Below, piece by piece: positions 16,519 through 25,160 of a DNA stretch of 64,000 nucleotides. The notes under the pieces were generated by a model. It saw nothing but the letters and a program-made list of their open reading frames with translations, was not told the origin of the DNA and did not search any database. Every line of letters starts with the position of its first letter. The first letter of the stretch is position 1. Source of the DNA: Agromyces subbeticus DSM 16689 (GTDB lineage: Bacteria > Actinomycetota > Actinomycetes > Actinomycetales > Microbacteriaceae); contig NZ_ATXG01000003.1 of the NCBI RefSeq assembly GCF_000421565.1, positions 1 to 64,000 of the forward strand, in the 5' to 3' direction. Made by a program: the position numbers and the translations under genes.

Positions 16519-17655
16519 TCAGGCGGCGCCTCTACCCGGCCACACGGGTTCGTCGACGGGGGTGTCGATGACGCGCGCCGCGAGACCCGGTTCGACGTCG
16601 GCGAGCGATGACGGGTTCCAGCGCGGGCTGCGGTCCTTGTCGATGACCTGCGCGCGGATGCCCTCACGCAGGTCGTGCTGCTCGATGAACCACGACACGA
16701 GCCGGAACTCCTGCTCGAGCGCGTCTTCGAGGCTCGGCAACGTGCGGGCACGGCGCACCGACTCGAGCGTGAGCGTGAGCGCCGTCGGCGAGAGGGCCTC
16801 GAGCTCGTCGGCGGCGGCCGCCGCATCGGCGGCCGCCTCGGGATCGAGCGGATGCCGCGGGAACGCGCTCGACGAGACGTTCTCCGTTGGCGCTGTCGAC
16901 CGCCCATCGGCGAAGGCACGCAAGCGGTCGATGATCTCGCCGACGGTCGGCGCCGAGTAGCACGCGTCGACCCAGTCGCGGGCGAGCGCGAGCGCCGAGG
17001 GGCCGGGCGTCTCGTCGAACAGCATGAGGATCTCGGCCGGGCTGCCGGGGTCGGCCCGCTCGGCGAGCGCCTGCAGCACGTGCGGCAGCCGCTCGGAGGG
17101 CACGAACGAGTCGGCGAAGCCGGCGTGCAGGGCGTCGGCGGCATCCATCGTGCGCGAGTTCAGCGCGAGATGCACGCCGAGTTCGCCCGGCGCCCTGGCG
17201 AGCAGCCAGGAGCCACCGACATCCGGCGTGAAGCCGATGCGCGTCTCGGGCATCGCGACCCGCGAGCGCTCGGTGACGACGCGGATCGCCGCGTGGCCGG
17301 CGAGACCGATGCCGCCGCCCATGGTGATGCCGTCCATGAGCGCGACGACGGGCTTGGGGTAGCGGGCGATCATCGCGTCGAGCCGGTACTCGGCGCGGAA
17401 GAAGCGACGCGCCTCGGCATGATCGTCGTTCGAGGCGTACTCGTAGAGCTCGCGCACGTCGCCGCCGGCGCAGAACCCGCGCTCCCCTGCGCCGTCGAGC
17501 ACCACGACGCCGACCTCGGTGTCGTCGCGCCAGACTTCGAACACCGCGGTGAGCGCACGGATCATCTCGTAGCTCAGCGCGTTCAGCGCCTGCGGGCGGT
17601 CGAGCGTGACATGGCCGACTCCGTCGGCGACGGTCGCGGAGATGTGGTCGCTCAC
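16519..17655 (-). CDS. Enoyl-CoA hydratase/3-hydroxyisobutyryl-CoA hydrolase family protein
   Basis: 378 residues, the length of the ECH_2 (HIBYL-CoA hydrolase) branch. The crotonase core contains LDRPQALNALSYEMI, FCAGGDVRELYEY for the oxyanion hole, MDGITMGGGIGL and AMPETRIGFTPDVGGSWLLAR, the last close to the HIBYL-CoA hydrolase signature. That enzyme releases 3-hydroxyisobutyrate in valine breakdown, a route that ends in propionyl-CoA, which fits the neighbouring methylcitrate operon (inference). The GTG at 17655 follows TACGGT by seven bases. The long in-frame extension upstream is antisense to other genes and is not coding. Confidence 0.8.
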   Translation of the reverse strand: MSDHISATVADGVGHVTLDRPQALNALSYEMIRALTAVFEVWRDDTEVGVVVLDGAGERGFCAGGDVRELYEYASNDDHAEARRFFRAEYRLDAMIARYPKPVVALMDGITMGGGIGLAGHAAIRVVTERSRVAMPETRIGFTPDVGGSWLLARAPGELGVHLALNSRTMDAADALHAGFADSFVPSERLPHVLQALAERADPGSPAEILMLFDETPGPSALALARDWVDACYSAPTVGEIIDRLRAFADGRSTAPTENVSSSAFPRHPLDPEAAADAAAAADELEALSPTALTLTLESVRRARTLPSLEDALEQEFRLVSWFIEQHDLREGIRAQVIDKDRSPRWNPSSLADVEPGLAARVIDTPVDEPVWPGRGAA

Positions 17656-17712
17656 GACTGCCACCGTAGCGGCACCACGGCGACGGGCGTAGCCTCTGCC
17701 GCAGGAGGCATG

Positions 17713-18084
17713 ATGATCGATTCCGCATTTCCCATCATCGAGGTCACCGACATGGAGGCCGCGCTCGCGTTCTACCGCGACGGCCTCGGCGGCGAGGTGC
17801 GCTACCGGTTCCCGCCCGACGGCGAGCCGGTGTACGTCTCGCTTGCGACGGGCTCGACGACGATCGCGCTCGGGGTGACCGAGTCGCCATTGCCGCCGGG
17901 CAACGCCCTGCTCTGGTTCTACGTCGACGACGTCGACCAGGTGACGGCCGCCCTCGCTGAGGCAGGCGCGCGAGTACTCGAGGAGCCGACCGATCAGCCG
18001 TGGGGCGAACGCGTCGCCCTCGTCGAGGATCCGTTCGGCACCCGGGTGCACCTCGGCGCATCCATCGGCCAGGCGAGCAGCTAG
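17713..18084 (+). CDS. VOC family (glyoxalase/bleomycin resistance-like) protein
   Basis: About 123 residues with two betaalphabetabetabeta units: FPIIEVTDMEAALAFYRDGLGGEVRYRF at the start and LLWFYVDDVDQVTAALAEAGARVLEEPTDQPWGERVALVEDPFGTRVHL at the end. Metal-ligand positions are plausible but substrate cannot be assigned. AGGAGG at 17703-17708 is better spaced for the second ATG (17713) than the first (17710). A LysE-type exporter follows nine bases downstream. Confidence 0.8.
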   Translation: MIDSAFPIIEVTDMEAALAFYRDGLGGEVRYRFPPDGEPVYVSLATGSTTIALGVTESPLPPGNALLWFYVDDVDQVTAALAEAGARVLEEPTDQPWGERVALVEDPFGTRVHLGASIGQASS

Positions 18085-18093
18085 CATCCAGGG

Positions 18094-18732
18094 ATGGTCC
18101 CTGTCGAGAACCTCTGGGCATTCGTCGTCGCGTCGGTCGTGCTCATCGTGATCCCCGGCCCGAGCGTGCTGTTCGTGATCGGGCGTTCGCTCTCGCTCGG
18201 CCGCCTCGGCGGGCTCCTCAGCGTCATCGGCAACGCGCTCGGCATGGTGCCGCTCGTCACGGCCGTCGCGCTGGGCGTGGGCGCGATCGTCGCCGAGTCG
18301 GTCGTGCTGTTCACGATCATCAAGTTCGCCGGTGCCGCCTACCTCGTCTACCTCGGCGTGCAGGCCATCAGGCACCGAGCGGATGCCGCGGCATCCGTCG
18401 ATCGCAAGCCCGCCCCGCGTTCGCACTGGCGCCAGCTGAGCGAGGGCTTCGTCGTCGGCGTCACAAACCCGAAGACGATCGCGTTCTTCGTGGCGGTGCT
18501 GCCGCAGTTCGTCTCGTTCAGGGCCGGGTCGATCCCGCTGCAGCTCTTCGAGCTCGGCGTCGTGTTCATCGTGCTCGCGCTCGCCTGCGACTCGGTGTGG
18601 GCGCTCGCCGCGAGCGCGGCACGCGGTTGGTTCGCGCGTTCACCGAAGCGGATGTCGCAGCTCTCGGCCACCGGCGGCGTCATGATGATCGGGCTCGGCG
18701 GAGCGCTCGCGCTCAGCGGCAACAAGCACTGA
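18094..18732 (+). CDS. LysE/RhtB family translocator
   Basis: 212 residues with five to six membrane segments. The family signature VLIVIPGPSVLFVIGRSLSLGRLGGLLSVIGNALG at 15-50 carries the conserved PGP, and a second motif FVVGVTNPKTIAFFVAVLPQFV near 125-146 is the typical N-P-K. These proteins export amino acids or related metabolites. The ATG lies exactly six bases after TAGCAT (18082-18087), so the gene has its own leaderless promoter. Confidence 0.88.
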   Translation: MVPVENLWAFVVASVVLIVIPGPSVLFVIGRSLSLGRLGGLLSVIGNALGMVPLVTAVALGVGAIVAESVVLFTIIKFAGAAYLVYLGVQAIRHRADAAASVDRKPAPRSHWRQLSEGFVVGVTNPKTIAFFVAVLPQFVSFRAGSIPLQLFELGVVFIVLALACDSVWALAASAARGWFARSPKRMSQLSATGGVMMIGLGGALALSGNKH

Positions 18733-18822
18733 GCACCACGCAGAACTCGTCCACGGCGCGCCCGCGTCCACACCTGTGGATGGGCGAGCGTCGTCCAGCC
18801 GCATCGTCGATACGCTGCGGCG

Positions 18823-19287
18823 ATGATGCATCCGTTCGAGATCGTGGCCGAACCCGTGCGCAGGAGGATCATCGAGGTGCTCGCGGTCGGTGAGCATCCG
18901 GTGGGGATCCTCAACGACATCGTCGCGATGGAGTTCTCCGTCTCCCGATCCGCCGTATCGCACCACTTGCGGATCCTGCGGGACGAGGGAGTCGTCAGTG
19001 TGGCGCCCGACCAGGGGCTGCCGCAATCGCGTCTCTACGTCGTGAACGGCGAGTACCTCGAACGACTCGACCAAGCCGTCGGCGAGCTGTTTGCGCTGTG
19101 GGAGCAGCGCTACGGCACCGGAGTCGGACGGGCACCCGGGTTTCCTGCCCGACCGACGCCATCGGTACGAACACCGCACGCGCATCGCGCCGGCCGGCGT
19201 GGACAGCGCGGACGCCCGAGCGGATGGTTCGACGTGTCGACGACAGCGATCGAAGACGACGGCCGACCGGCAGAAACAATTTCGTAA
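18823..19287 (+). CDS. ArsR family regulator with unusual C-terminal tail
   Basis: Residues 1-105 are a complete ArsR winged helix: VAEPVRRRIIEVLAVGEHPVGILNDIV, the recognition helix VSRSAVSHHLRILRDEGVV and wing QSRLYVVNGEYL. No metal-binding cysteine pair is visible. Residues about 105-154 are Arg/Pro/Gly-rich and do not look like a folded family extension; a repeat-rich non-coding stretch begins just after the stop. The ATG follows TACGCT by six bases. The tail may be a read-through product of a lost stop codon. Confidence 0.78.
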   Translation: MMHPFEIVAEPVRRRIIEVLAVGEHPVGILNDIVAMEFSVSRSAVSHHLRILRDEGVVSVAPDQGLPQSRLYVVNGEYLERLDQAVGELFALWEQRYGTGVGRAPGFPARPTPSVRTPHAHRAGRRGQRGRPSGWFDVSTTAIEDDGRPAETIS

Positions 19288-19292
19288 ACCGG

Positions 19293-19425
19293 TATGCCAG
19301 TTCCCCCTCAGCCGACCACTCCCACAAACCCATATGCCAGTGCCACCTCAGCGATGAGGGTGTGAAGTCTCATGACCTCGTGGACACTTCTGTCTCGGGA
19401 CCTCAGTGATGAGGGGGAACTGGCA
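19293..19425. repeat. Cluster of direct and inverted repeats, possible IS or MITE remnant
   Basis: TATGCCAGT-CC-CCTCAGC occurs twice as a 40-bp-period direct repeat (19293 and 19333, each preceded by AAACC). TGCCAGTTCCCCCTCA (19294-19309) has its exact reverse complement TGAGGGGGAACTGGCA at 19408-19423. Between them are two CCTCAG-YGATGAGGG motifs. No ORF spans the region. The structure and location beside an altered ArsR tail suggest the end of a decayed insertion sequence or a small non-autonomous element. Confidence 0.55.
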
Positions 19426-19526
19426 CACGACATACGGACGACTCTCAAGCGATCAGGAAGAACAGGCATTCCGATCTCGGCGCAGCCGGGGCGGCATCGC
19501 ATCGGCGAGCCACGTAGCATCGACGG

Positions 19527-20429
19527 GTGGCCCTCGCCAAGATCCTCCTCTACTACGTCTTCACGCCGCTCGCCGACCCCGATGCGGTGCGGCTGTGGCA
19601 GCGCGATCTCGCTGAGTCGCTCGGCCTGCGCGGCCGCATCCTGATCTCGGAGCACGGCCTGAACGGCACGCTCGGCGGCGAGATGGGTGCGCTGAAGCGC
19701 TACGTTCGCAAGACGCGCGACTACCCGGCCTTCAAGCACATCGACTTCAAGTGGAGCGCTGGCACCGGCCTCGACGAGCACGGCGCCAGCCTCGATTTTC
19801 CGAAGCTCAGCGTGAAGGTGCGCGACGAGATCGTGTCGTTCGGCGCACCGGGCGAGCTGCGGGTCGATCCCGACGGCGTGCTCGGCGGCGGCACGAAGCT
19901 CAGCCCTGAAGCCCTGCACGAGCTCGTCGCCGAGCGCGGCGACGACGTCGTCTTCTTCGACGGCCGTAATTCGCTCGAGGCGGCGATCGGGCGGTTCGCC
20001 GGAGCCGTCGTGCCCGACGCCGAGACGACGCGCGACTTCGTCGAGCTGCTCGACTCCGGCGAGTTCGACGAGCTCAAGGGCCGCCCCGTGGTGACGTACT
20101 GCACGGGCGGCATCCGCTGCGAGGTGCTCTCGAGCCTCATGACGAGCCGGGGTTTCGGCGAGGTCTACCAGCTCGACGGCGGCATCGTGCGGTACGGCGA
20201 GCGCTTCGGCGACGATGGCCTGTGGCAGGGCTCGCTCTACGTCTTCGACCAGCGCGGCTCGATCGACTTCAGCGACCACGCTGCGGTCATCGGTTCGTGC
20301 ACGGGGTGCGGCAGCGCCACGAACCGCACCGTCAACTGCACGGATGCCTCGTGCGACGCCGAGTTCGTGCTGTGCGAGTCGTGCAGCGCGAGCGCGTGCC
20401 CGGCGCACTCGAACTCGCCGGTCGAGTAG
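19527..20429 (+). CDS. trhO: tRNA uridine(34) hydroxylase TrhO (rhodanese-type, YceA)
   Basis: 300 residues. The N-terminal ferredoxin-like domain ([15 protein letters not shown]) is followed by a rhodanese domain with active-site Cys192 in YCTGGIRCE. The cysteine-rich tail (residues 258-295) includes CTGCG and [12 protein letters not shown], probably metal-binding. TrhO carries out oxygen-dependent 5-hydroxylation of U34 in tRNA. The GTG start is exactly six bases after TAGCAT (19515-19520). The stop codon TAG lies inside dispersed repeat R4. Confidence 0.92.
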   Translation: MALAKILLYYVFTPLADPDAVRLWQRDLAESLGLRGRILISEHGLNGTLGGEMGALKRYVRKTRDYPAFKHIDFKWSAGTGLDEHGASLDFPKLSVKVRDEIVSFGAPGELRVDPDGVLGGGTKLSPEALHELVAERGDDVVFFDGRNSLEAAIGRFAGAVVPDAETTRDFVELLDSGEFDELKGRPVVTYCTGGIRCEVLSSLMTSRGFGEVYQLDGGIVRYGERFGDDGLWQGSLYVFDQRGSIDFSDHAAVIGSCTGCGSATNRTVNCTDASCDAEFVLCESCSASACPAHSNSPVE

Positions 20430-20455
20430 CGAGCGCCAGCGAGCGAATCGAGACC
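20420..20455. repeat. Single copy of the dispersed intergenic repeat (R4)
   Basis: GGTCGAGTAGCG at the left end and GAATCGAGACC at the right enclose AGCGCCAGCGAGC. The repeat overlaps the last codons of trhO and supplies its TAG stop. Confidence 0.75.
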
Positions 20456-20475
20456 CCCGTCGACGCCGGACGACC

Positions 20476-21348
20476 TCACCGGGCAGACATCCACGGGGGC
20501 GGCAGCATCAGCGCCCCGCCGAACATCGGGTAGGGCACCTGGGCGCACTGCTCGGCGAGCTGTACCCAGGGCCGGTTCAGGCCGAGTGTGCCGTACTCGC
20601 GCACGATGGAGACCCGGTCGAGGTCGAGCACCGAGAACAGCACCTCCTCGCCGCCGCCGGCGTGCTGCATGATCGTGCCCTCGGGGTCGACCACGACGCT
20701 CTCGCCGACGCCCGAAGGAGCCGAGCCGTTGAGGTTGACCACGAACACCTGGTTCGCGAAGGCGTTGGCCCGCGACATCACGACCTCCATCTCGCGGTCG
20801 CGCGTCGTCGTGAGCGTCGGCTGGATGATCACCTCGGCGCCGAGCCAGGCGAGCTGCCGGGCGACCTCGGGAAAGCTGCCATCGAAGCAGATCGCGAGGC
20901 CGATCCGGCCTCGCCCGGGAATGTCGAAGGTCACGAAGTCGCGCCCGGGCTCGAGTTCCTCGTACGGCTGCCACGGGAAGAGCTTGCGATAGCGGGCGAC
21001 GATCTCGCCCTCGGGCGAGATCGCGATCGCCGTGTTGTGGAGCCGATCGTCGTCGCCGCGCTCGACGAGGGAACCGGGCACGAGCCACACGCCGAGGTCG
21101 CGCGCGAGCTCGCCGAGCCGATCGGTCAAGGGGCCGGGGACGGTCGTCGCGGCGCGCTCGTCGAAGTCGGGGTCGGCGACGAGCAGCGGTCCGGGCGCCG
21201 CGAGCAGCAACTCGGGCACCACCACGAGGTCGAGGTGCGGCCGGAGCGCGACGGCCGCGCGCACCTGCGCCTCGAACCGCCGCCACGTGGCGTCGAGGTC
21301 GCCGGCGACGGCGCCGGTCTGGATGGCGGCGATGGACAGGGCGCGCAC
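20476..21348 (-). CDS. Carbon-nitrogen hydrolase (nitrilase superfamily)
   Basis: 290 residues with the complete catalytic triad: Glu46 in VVVPELLLA, Lys122 in RYRKLFPW and Cys154 in LAICFDGSFPE. The fold hydrolyses amides, nitriles or N-carbamoyl groups; substrate is unassigned. The GTG at 21348 follows AGAGGAG and begins one base after the stop of the APC permease ORF, so both are co-translated. Longer in-frame upstream sequence is the permease gene in another frame. An imported amine or amide substrate is the natural guess from the permease link. Confidence 0.85.
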   Translation of the reverse strand: MRALSIAAIQTGAVAGDLDATWRRFEAQVRAAVALRPHLDLVVVPELLLAAPGPLLVADPDFDERAATTVPGPLTDRLGELARDLGVWLVPGSLVERGDDDRLHNTAIAISPEGEIVARYRKLFPWQPYEELEPGRDFVTFDIPGRGRIGLAICFDGSFPEVARQLAWLGAEVIIQPTLTTTRDREMEVVMSRANAFANQVFVVNLNGSAPSGVGESVVVDPEGTIMQHAGGGEEVLFSVLDLDRVSIVREYGTLGLNRPWVQLAEQCAQVPYPMFGGALMLPPPWMSAR

Positions 21349-21349
21349 G

Positions 21350-22896
21350 TCAGCGCTCCTCTCGGTCGAGATCGGAAGTGCTCGCGACCACGAAATCGTG
21401 GTCTCGAACGGTGCCGACCGGAATCGTCTTCCGCCCGAAGAACTCAGGGAACACGGGTCGCAGCACGAGCGTGATGACCACGCCGACGGCGAGTGCGCCG
21501 ACGCCGATCCAGAACACGGTGCCGACGCCGAGGATCGACTCGCCGACATACTCGGGCGACGCCATGTCGACGGCACTCGCGATGAACGCCACGACCATCA
21601 GCAGCGCTCCGATCGCCGGCAGCACGCCCGCCATGACGAGCGTCGAGGCGCTGCGGCGCATCGCGGGTGCGAAGTAGACGATCGCGGCGATCGCCGTCGC
21701 CGCGTAGTACGCAGCCACGAGCAGGCCGATCGCGAGGATCGCGAGGCCGATGAAGTCGCTCGAGATGAGGGTCAGCACGACGATGGTCGCGACGCTGATT
21801 CCCGCCCACCAGTACGTCGCGACGTCGGGCGTACGGAATCGCGGGTGCACGCGGGTGACGGCCTTCGGCAGCGCCGGTAGGTCGCCATGCTGAGCCACGA
21901 CCGGGGCGTGCTGACGGCCACCGTGAAGAGGGCGGCCAGGGCCGAGAGCCCGATCGCGAGCGTGATGACCCTGCCGAAGACGTCACCGGTGGCGAGCGGA
22001 CCGAGCACCGAGAGCACGTCGTCGATCGCGGCATCCGAGGTGATGAGTTCGACGCCGCCGAACCCGAGCGCGGCGACCGAGGCACCGCAGTAGAGCACCA
22101 GCAGGATCACCGTCGACACGATGACCGCACGCCCAGGGGTGCGTGAGCGGTCGGTGGTCTCTTCGTTGACGGAGATCAGCGCGTCCCAGCCCCAGTAGAT
22201 GAAGAGGCACAGGATGACGCCGGCGACGAGCCCGCTCGGATCCCCCGCGGCGAACGGGTTGAACCACGCGGCGCTGATCGGTTCACCGGTCGACGGCGCG
22301 GTGCCCGCGGCGATGGCGGTGAACGCGCCGATGCAGAAGCCGCCGATCGCGACGATCTGCAGTGCGATCAGGGCGTACTGCACCCAGGCCGCGAGCTCGA
22401 TGCCGCGCACGGCGACGGCAGCGCTCAGGGCGATGAGCCCCACGGCGATCGAGATGATCGCGAGCGGGTTCTCGGCGACCGCCTCGAGCCCGACCGAGGC
22501 GAGCAGGTAGACCGTGGCCACCTGGGCGAGCGCGGCGGTCGCGATGAAGGTCGCGATCTGGGGAACCCAGCCGCCGAAGAACCAGCCGGCGAGCGGGCCG
22601 AGTGCCCGGGAGATCCAGACGAAGACGCCTCCGCAATCGGGCATCGCCCGGTTCAGGTCGCGGAACGCGAACGCCGTGAAGAGGATCGGCACGAAGCCGA
22701 GCAGGAAGGCGGCCGGGGTCTGCACGCCCACCGCACCGACCACGTAGCCCAACGTCACGGCGAGGCTGTAGGCGGGGGCGACGGCGGCGAGACCGAGCGC
22801 GACGATGCGGCTGAGACCGATGGCGTTGCTTCGCAAGCCCTTGCCGGTCACCTCCGGAGCCGGCTGGTGCACCGCGGGTACTGGGGTCGGACTCAT
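21350..22896 (-). pseudogene. APC family amino acid permease, frameshifted by apparent 10-bp deletion
   Basis: Two ORFs share one gene. The first starts at ATG 22896 after GGAGA and reads normally through the APC membrane segments to STPRSWLSMA. The second frame continues AQHGDLPALPKAVTRVHPRFRTP and three more membrane segments to the stop at 21350. The family consensus here is an ARVLxxMARDGLLP-type loop. Adding one extra copy of the decamer CTCAGCATGG (minus strand of 21885-21894) restores a 518-residue frame reading SMAQHGDLPALP. The break therefore looks like slippage between two tandem decamers, or a sequence collapse. As written the transporter lacks its last 150 or so residues. Confidence 0.8.
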
Positions 22897-22923
22897 CGGG
22901 TCTCCTTCGACGGCGGGTGTTTG

Positions 22924-22984
22924 TCGAATGGCATTCAAACAACGTTCTGATCTGGTGTCAATCAATTTTCGAACATCATTCGAA
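22924..22984. promoter_or_regulatory. Two putative TetR operator sites between divergent genes
   Basis: Site 1, TCGAATGGCATTCAAA (22924-22939), and site 2, TTCGAACATCATTCGAA (22968-22984), are related imperfect palindromes in an unusually AT-rich stretch between the APC permease and the TetR gene at 23041. Read on opposite strands they align as TTYGAAYRYCATTCGA. Confidence 0.55.
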
Positions 22985-23040
22985 GAACTTGCCGGTGCGA
23001 CTTCGGCGGGCAGTGCGTCGCGTGCGGCAGAATGATCGGG

Positions 23041-23652
23041 ATGCCTCGCCCGAACCGCAGAGCCGAACGCCGCTTGGCGATTCTCGACGCCGCGCGCGAG
23101 GTCGCCGTGCGCGAGGGTGCTGCCGGCACCACGCTGCGGGCCATCGCGACCGCCGCGGGCATGGAGTCGTCGTCGGTGTTCTACTACTTCGGCGGGCTGA
23201 ACGAGATCGTGCGGGAGCTCGTCTTCGCCACGAGCGACCGCTTCATCGCCACGATCACGGCCGCGGTCGCCACGGCGACGACACCGACCGAGCGACTGCA
23301 CGCGGCGATCGAGGCCGGCTCCACCGGCGGGCTCGAGGGCGACGACTCGCGCATCCTCTACGAGTTCTGGGCAGCCGGCTTGCGCGACGAGTCGATGAAC
23401 GACGCCGATCACGCCCTCGACCGTCGGCAGGTCGAGATCTACCGCGGCATCATGAGCGACGGCATCGCCACCGGCGATTTTCGGCCGCGCATCGCGGTCG
23501 ACGAGATCGCCTGGTCGCTCGTCGCACTCGAAGACGGCCTCGTCATGGACATCCTCGCCGGCACGAAGACCCGTGACGAGGTGACGACCCTCATCCGCTC
23601 GGTCGCCGAGGCACTGCTCGACGTGTCGCCTGGCGCGAGCACCGAGGTGTAG
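23041..23652 (+). CDS. TetR family transcriptional regulator
   Basis: 203 residues. RRAERRLAILDAAREVAVREGAAGTTLRAIATAAGMESSSVFYYFGGLNEIVREL is a standard TetR DNA-binding domain; the C-terminal part resembles BetI/TetR_C_6-type regulators (SRILYEFWAAGLRDESM). The ATG at 23041 follows CAGAAT by seven bases; an ATG at 23032 is also in frame. It is divergent from the permease/C-N hydrolase unit and is its likely regulator through the two AT-rich sites. Confidence 0.85.
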   Translation: MPRPNRRAERRLAILDAAREVAVREGAAGTTLRAIATAAGMESSSVFYYFGGLNEIVRELVFATSDRFIATITAAVATATTPTERLHAAIEAGSTGGLEGDDSRILYEFWAAGLRDESMNDADHALDRRQVEIYRGIMSDGIATGDFRPRIAVDEIAWSLVALEDGLVMDILAGTKTRDEVTTLIRSVAEALLDVSPGASTEV

Positions 23653-23665
23653 CCGACCGGCGCCC

Positions 23666-24184
23666 TCACCGAGAGCGCACGCGGGGCCGCCGGGCGTACG
23701 CCCGCGCGTTACGGCTCGACAGGGCGAGCAGCACGAGGATGTCGAGCGCGAGGGTGATGAGCGTCGTGCGCAGGGTGATCTCGGTGTCGGCGCCGAAGTA
23801 GTCGATGGCCGACCACGTGATGCTGAGCGTCGCGAAGATCATGACGGTGATGCGGGCCCAGTTGCTGCCGCGGAAGATCAGCAGCGCGAGCACCACCTCG
23901 ACGGCGAGCACGATCGCGCCGACGATGAGCACGACCACGAGCACGGCGTTCGAGCCGGCATCGACGGCGGCATCATCGTCGAGCGGGATGCCGAGATCCA
24001 CCGTCACGACCTGCCGCCACTGCACGGCGAGCGAGAGCAGCCAGACGACCCCGGCGAGCACTCGGCAGACCACGAGGACCGCGCCGAACACGGTGGCAGC
24101 GGGCCTCGCCATGGTGGGGGCGACCGGTGGCGCCTGCACGAGACGGGCCGGCGACTCGAAGGCCGGGCGCTTGTCGACGCTCAT
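23666..24184 (-). CDS. Membrane protein of unknown function, four segments
   Basis: 172 residues. Four hydrophobic stretches near 33-55, 80-103, 110-128 and 135-155. The start (MSVDKRPAFESPARLVQAPP) is hydrophilic and the end is arginine-rich (RNARAYARRPRVRSR). No family recognised. The ATG overlaps the stop of the LssY_C gene by four bases (ATGA), so the two form an operon and may work together at the membrane. Confidence 0.7.
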   Translation of the reverse strand: MSVDKRPAFESPARLVQAPPVAPTMARPAATVFGAVLVVCRVLAGVVWLLSLAVQWRQVVTVDLGIPLDDDAAVDAGSNAVLVVVLIVGAIVLAVEVVLALLIFRGSNWARITVMIFATLSITWSAIDYFGADTEITLRTTLITLALDILVLLALSSRNARAYARRPRVRSR

Positions 24185-25113
24185 CGCTCTGCCCCCCCGG
24201 GCACCGAAGGCGCGGGCGCCGCGACATCCGCTGCGCCCGCGGCATCCGCTGCCTCGATCGCCGCGACCGGCACAGCACTCACGTCGACGACCGGCAGGTC
24301 GCCGTCGGTGCGAATCGTGTCGCCGCCGCCGTTTCGCGAGTGATAGCCCGTCGAGAAGTCGGCGAGCACCTCGACGCGTGCCGCCGGGTTCGCGGCGATG
24401 ACCGTGGTGACGATGTGGTCGCGCTCGATGTCGATGTCGGCGTCGATCTTGTGCGTGACCTGCAGTGTGAACAGCGAGAAGCCGACCGCCCGGTCGAAGG
24501 TGCCCGCCGCGAGCCACTCGACGCGGCGGCCGCCGGGCAGCATCCAGTCGTCGGGGGTTCGCCAGAACCGCACGTGGTGGCGCCGCGCGGGGTTGCCCTC
24601 GACCTCCTGCTGGTAGGCGAAGTCCTGCTGGCGCCCGAACAGGAAGAGCGGGCTGACCGGTGCCTCGTCGTAGCTGCGGCGGGTGACGGTCGAGGTCACG
24701 ATGCGCCAGCTCGATGCCAGGTCGACGTCGTCGGCCCTGGTCCAGCCCGCTGCGCCCAAGGCTGCGTGCAGCGACGCCTCGTCGCCGTCGAAGGCGAGGT
24801 TCACCGGATCGCCGAGCAGTCCGTCGCTCGTTCGCGCGCGTCCGATGAAGTAGTCGGGCACGTAGATCGTCGTGAGGATGCGGTGCAGGCGCGGCAGCAC
24901 GAGGTACGCGAGCACGAGCCAGAACAACAGGAAGAAGAGGATGCCGAACCAGCCGAACGAGAACGACTCGGTCAGCACGAGCCACGCGAGCCAGACCGAG
25001 GCGACCCCAGCGAAGACGAAGAAGAAACCGTCGAGGGCGGCGTTCACCGAGAACCGGCGCCGCGGCACCGGTTCGGTCGTCGCGCCGGATGCCCCGGCCA
25101 CCACCTCCGACAT
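24181..25113 (-). CDS. LssY C-terminal domain-like membrane protein
   Basis: 310 residues. Two membrane segments (about 28-48 and 53-75) are followed by a soluble domain. The soluble part contains GDPVNLAFDGDEASLHAALGAAGWTRAD, LFLFGRQQDFAYQQEVEGNPARRHHVRFWR and TFDRAVGFSLFTLQVTHKIDADIDIERDHI, the pattern of the LssY_C family, whose biochemical role is poorly defined. A low-complexity Ala/Pro tail ends the protein. The ATG lies six bases after TAGCAT, and the divergent neighbour at 25161 uses a mirror-image arrangement. Confidence 0.7.
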   Translation of the reverse strand: MSEVVAGASGATTEPVPRRRFSVNAALDGFFFVFAGVASVWLAWLVLTESFSFGWFGILFFLLFWLVLAYLVLPRLHRILTTIYVPDYFIGRARTSDGLLGDPVNLAFDGDEASLHAALGAAGWTRADDVDLASSWRIVTSTVTRRSYDEAPVSPLFLFGRQQDFAYQQEVEGNPARRHHVRFWRTPDDWMLPGGRRVEWLAAGTFDRAVGFSLFTLQVTHKIDADIDIERDHIVTTVIAANPAARVEVLADFSTGYHSRNGGGDTIRTDGDLPVVDVSAVPVAAIEAADAAGAADVAAPAPSVPGGAER

Positions 25114-25160
25114 GCCCCAATGCTAGCGAGGGGTGATCGCCAGGCGTCTAGGCTCTCGCC

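Noticed and set aside
16519-18426. 635-codon version of the enoyl-CoA hydratase-like gene
   Set aside because: The extra N-terminal 255 codons are antisense to the VOC and LysE genes; a GTG at 17655 with a -10-like hexamer starts the crotonase domain.
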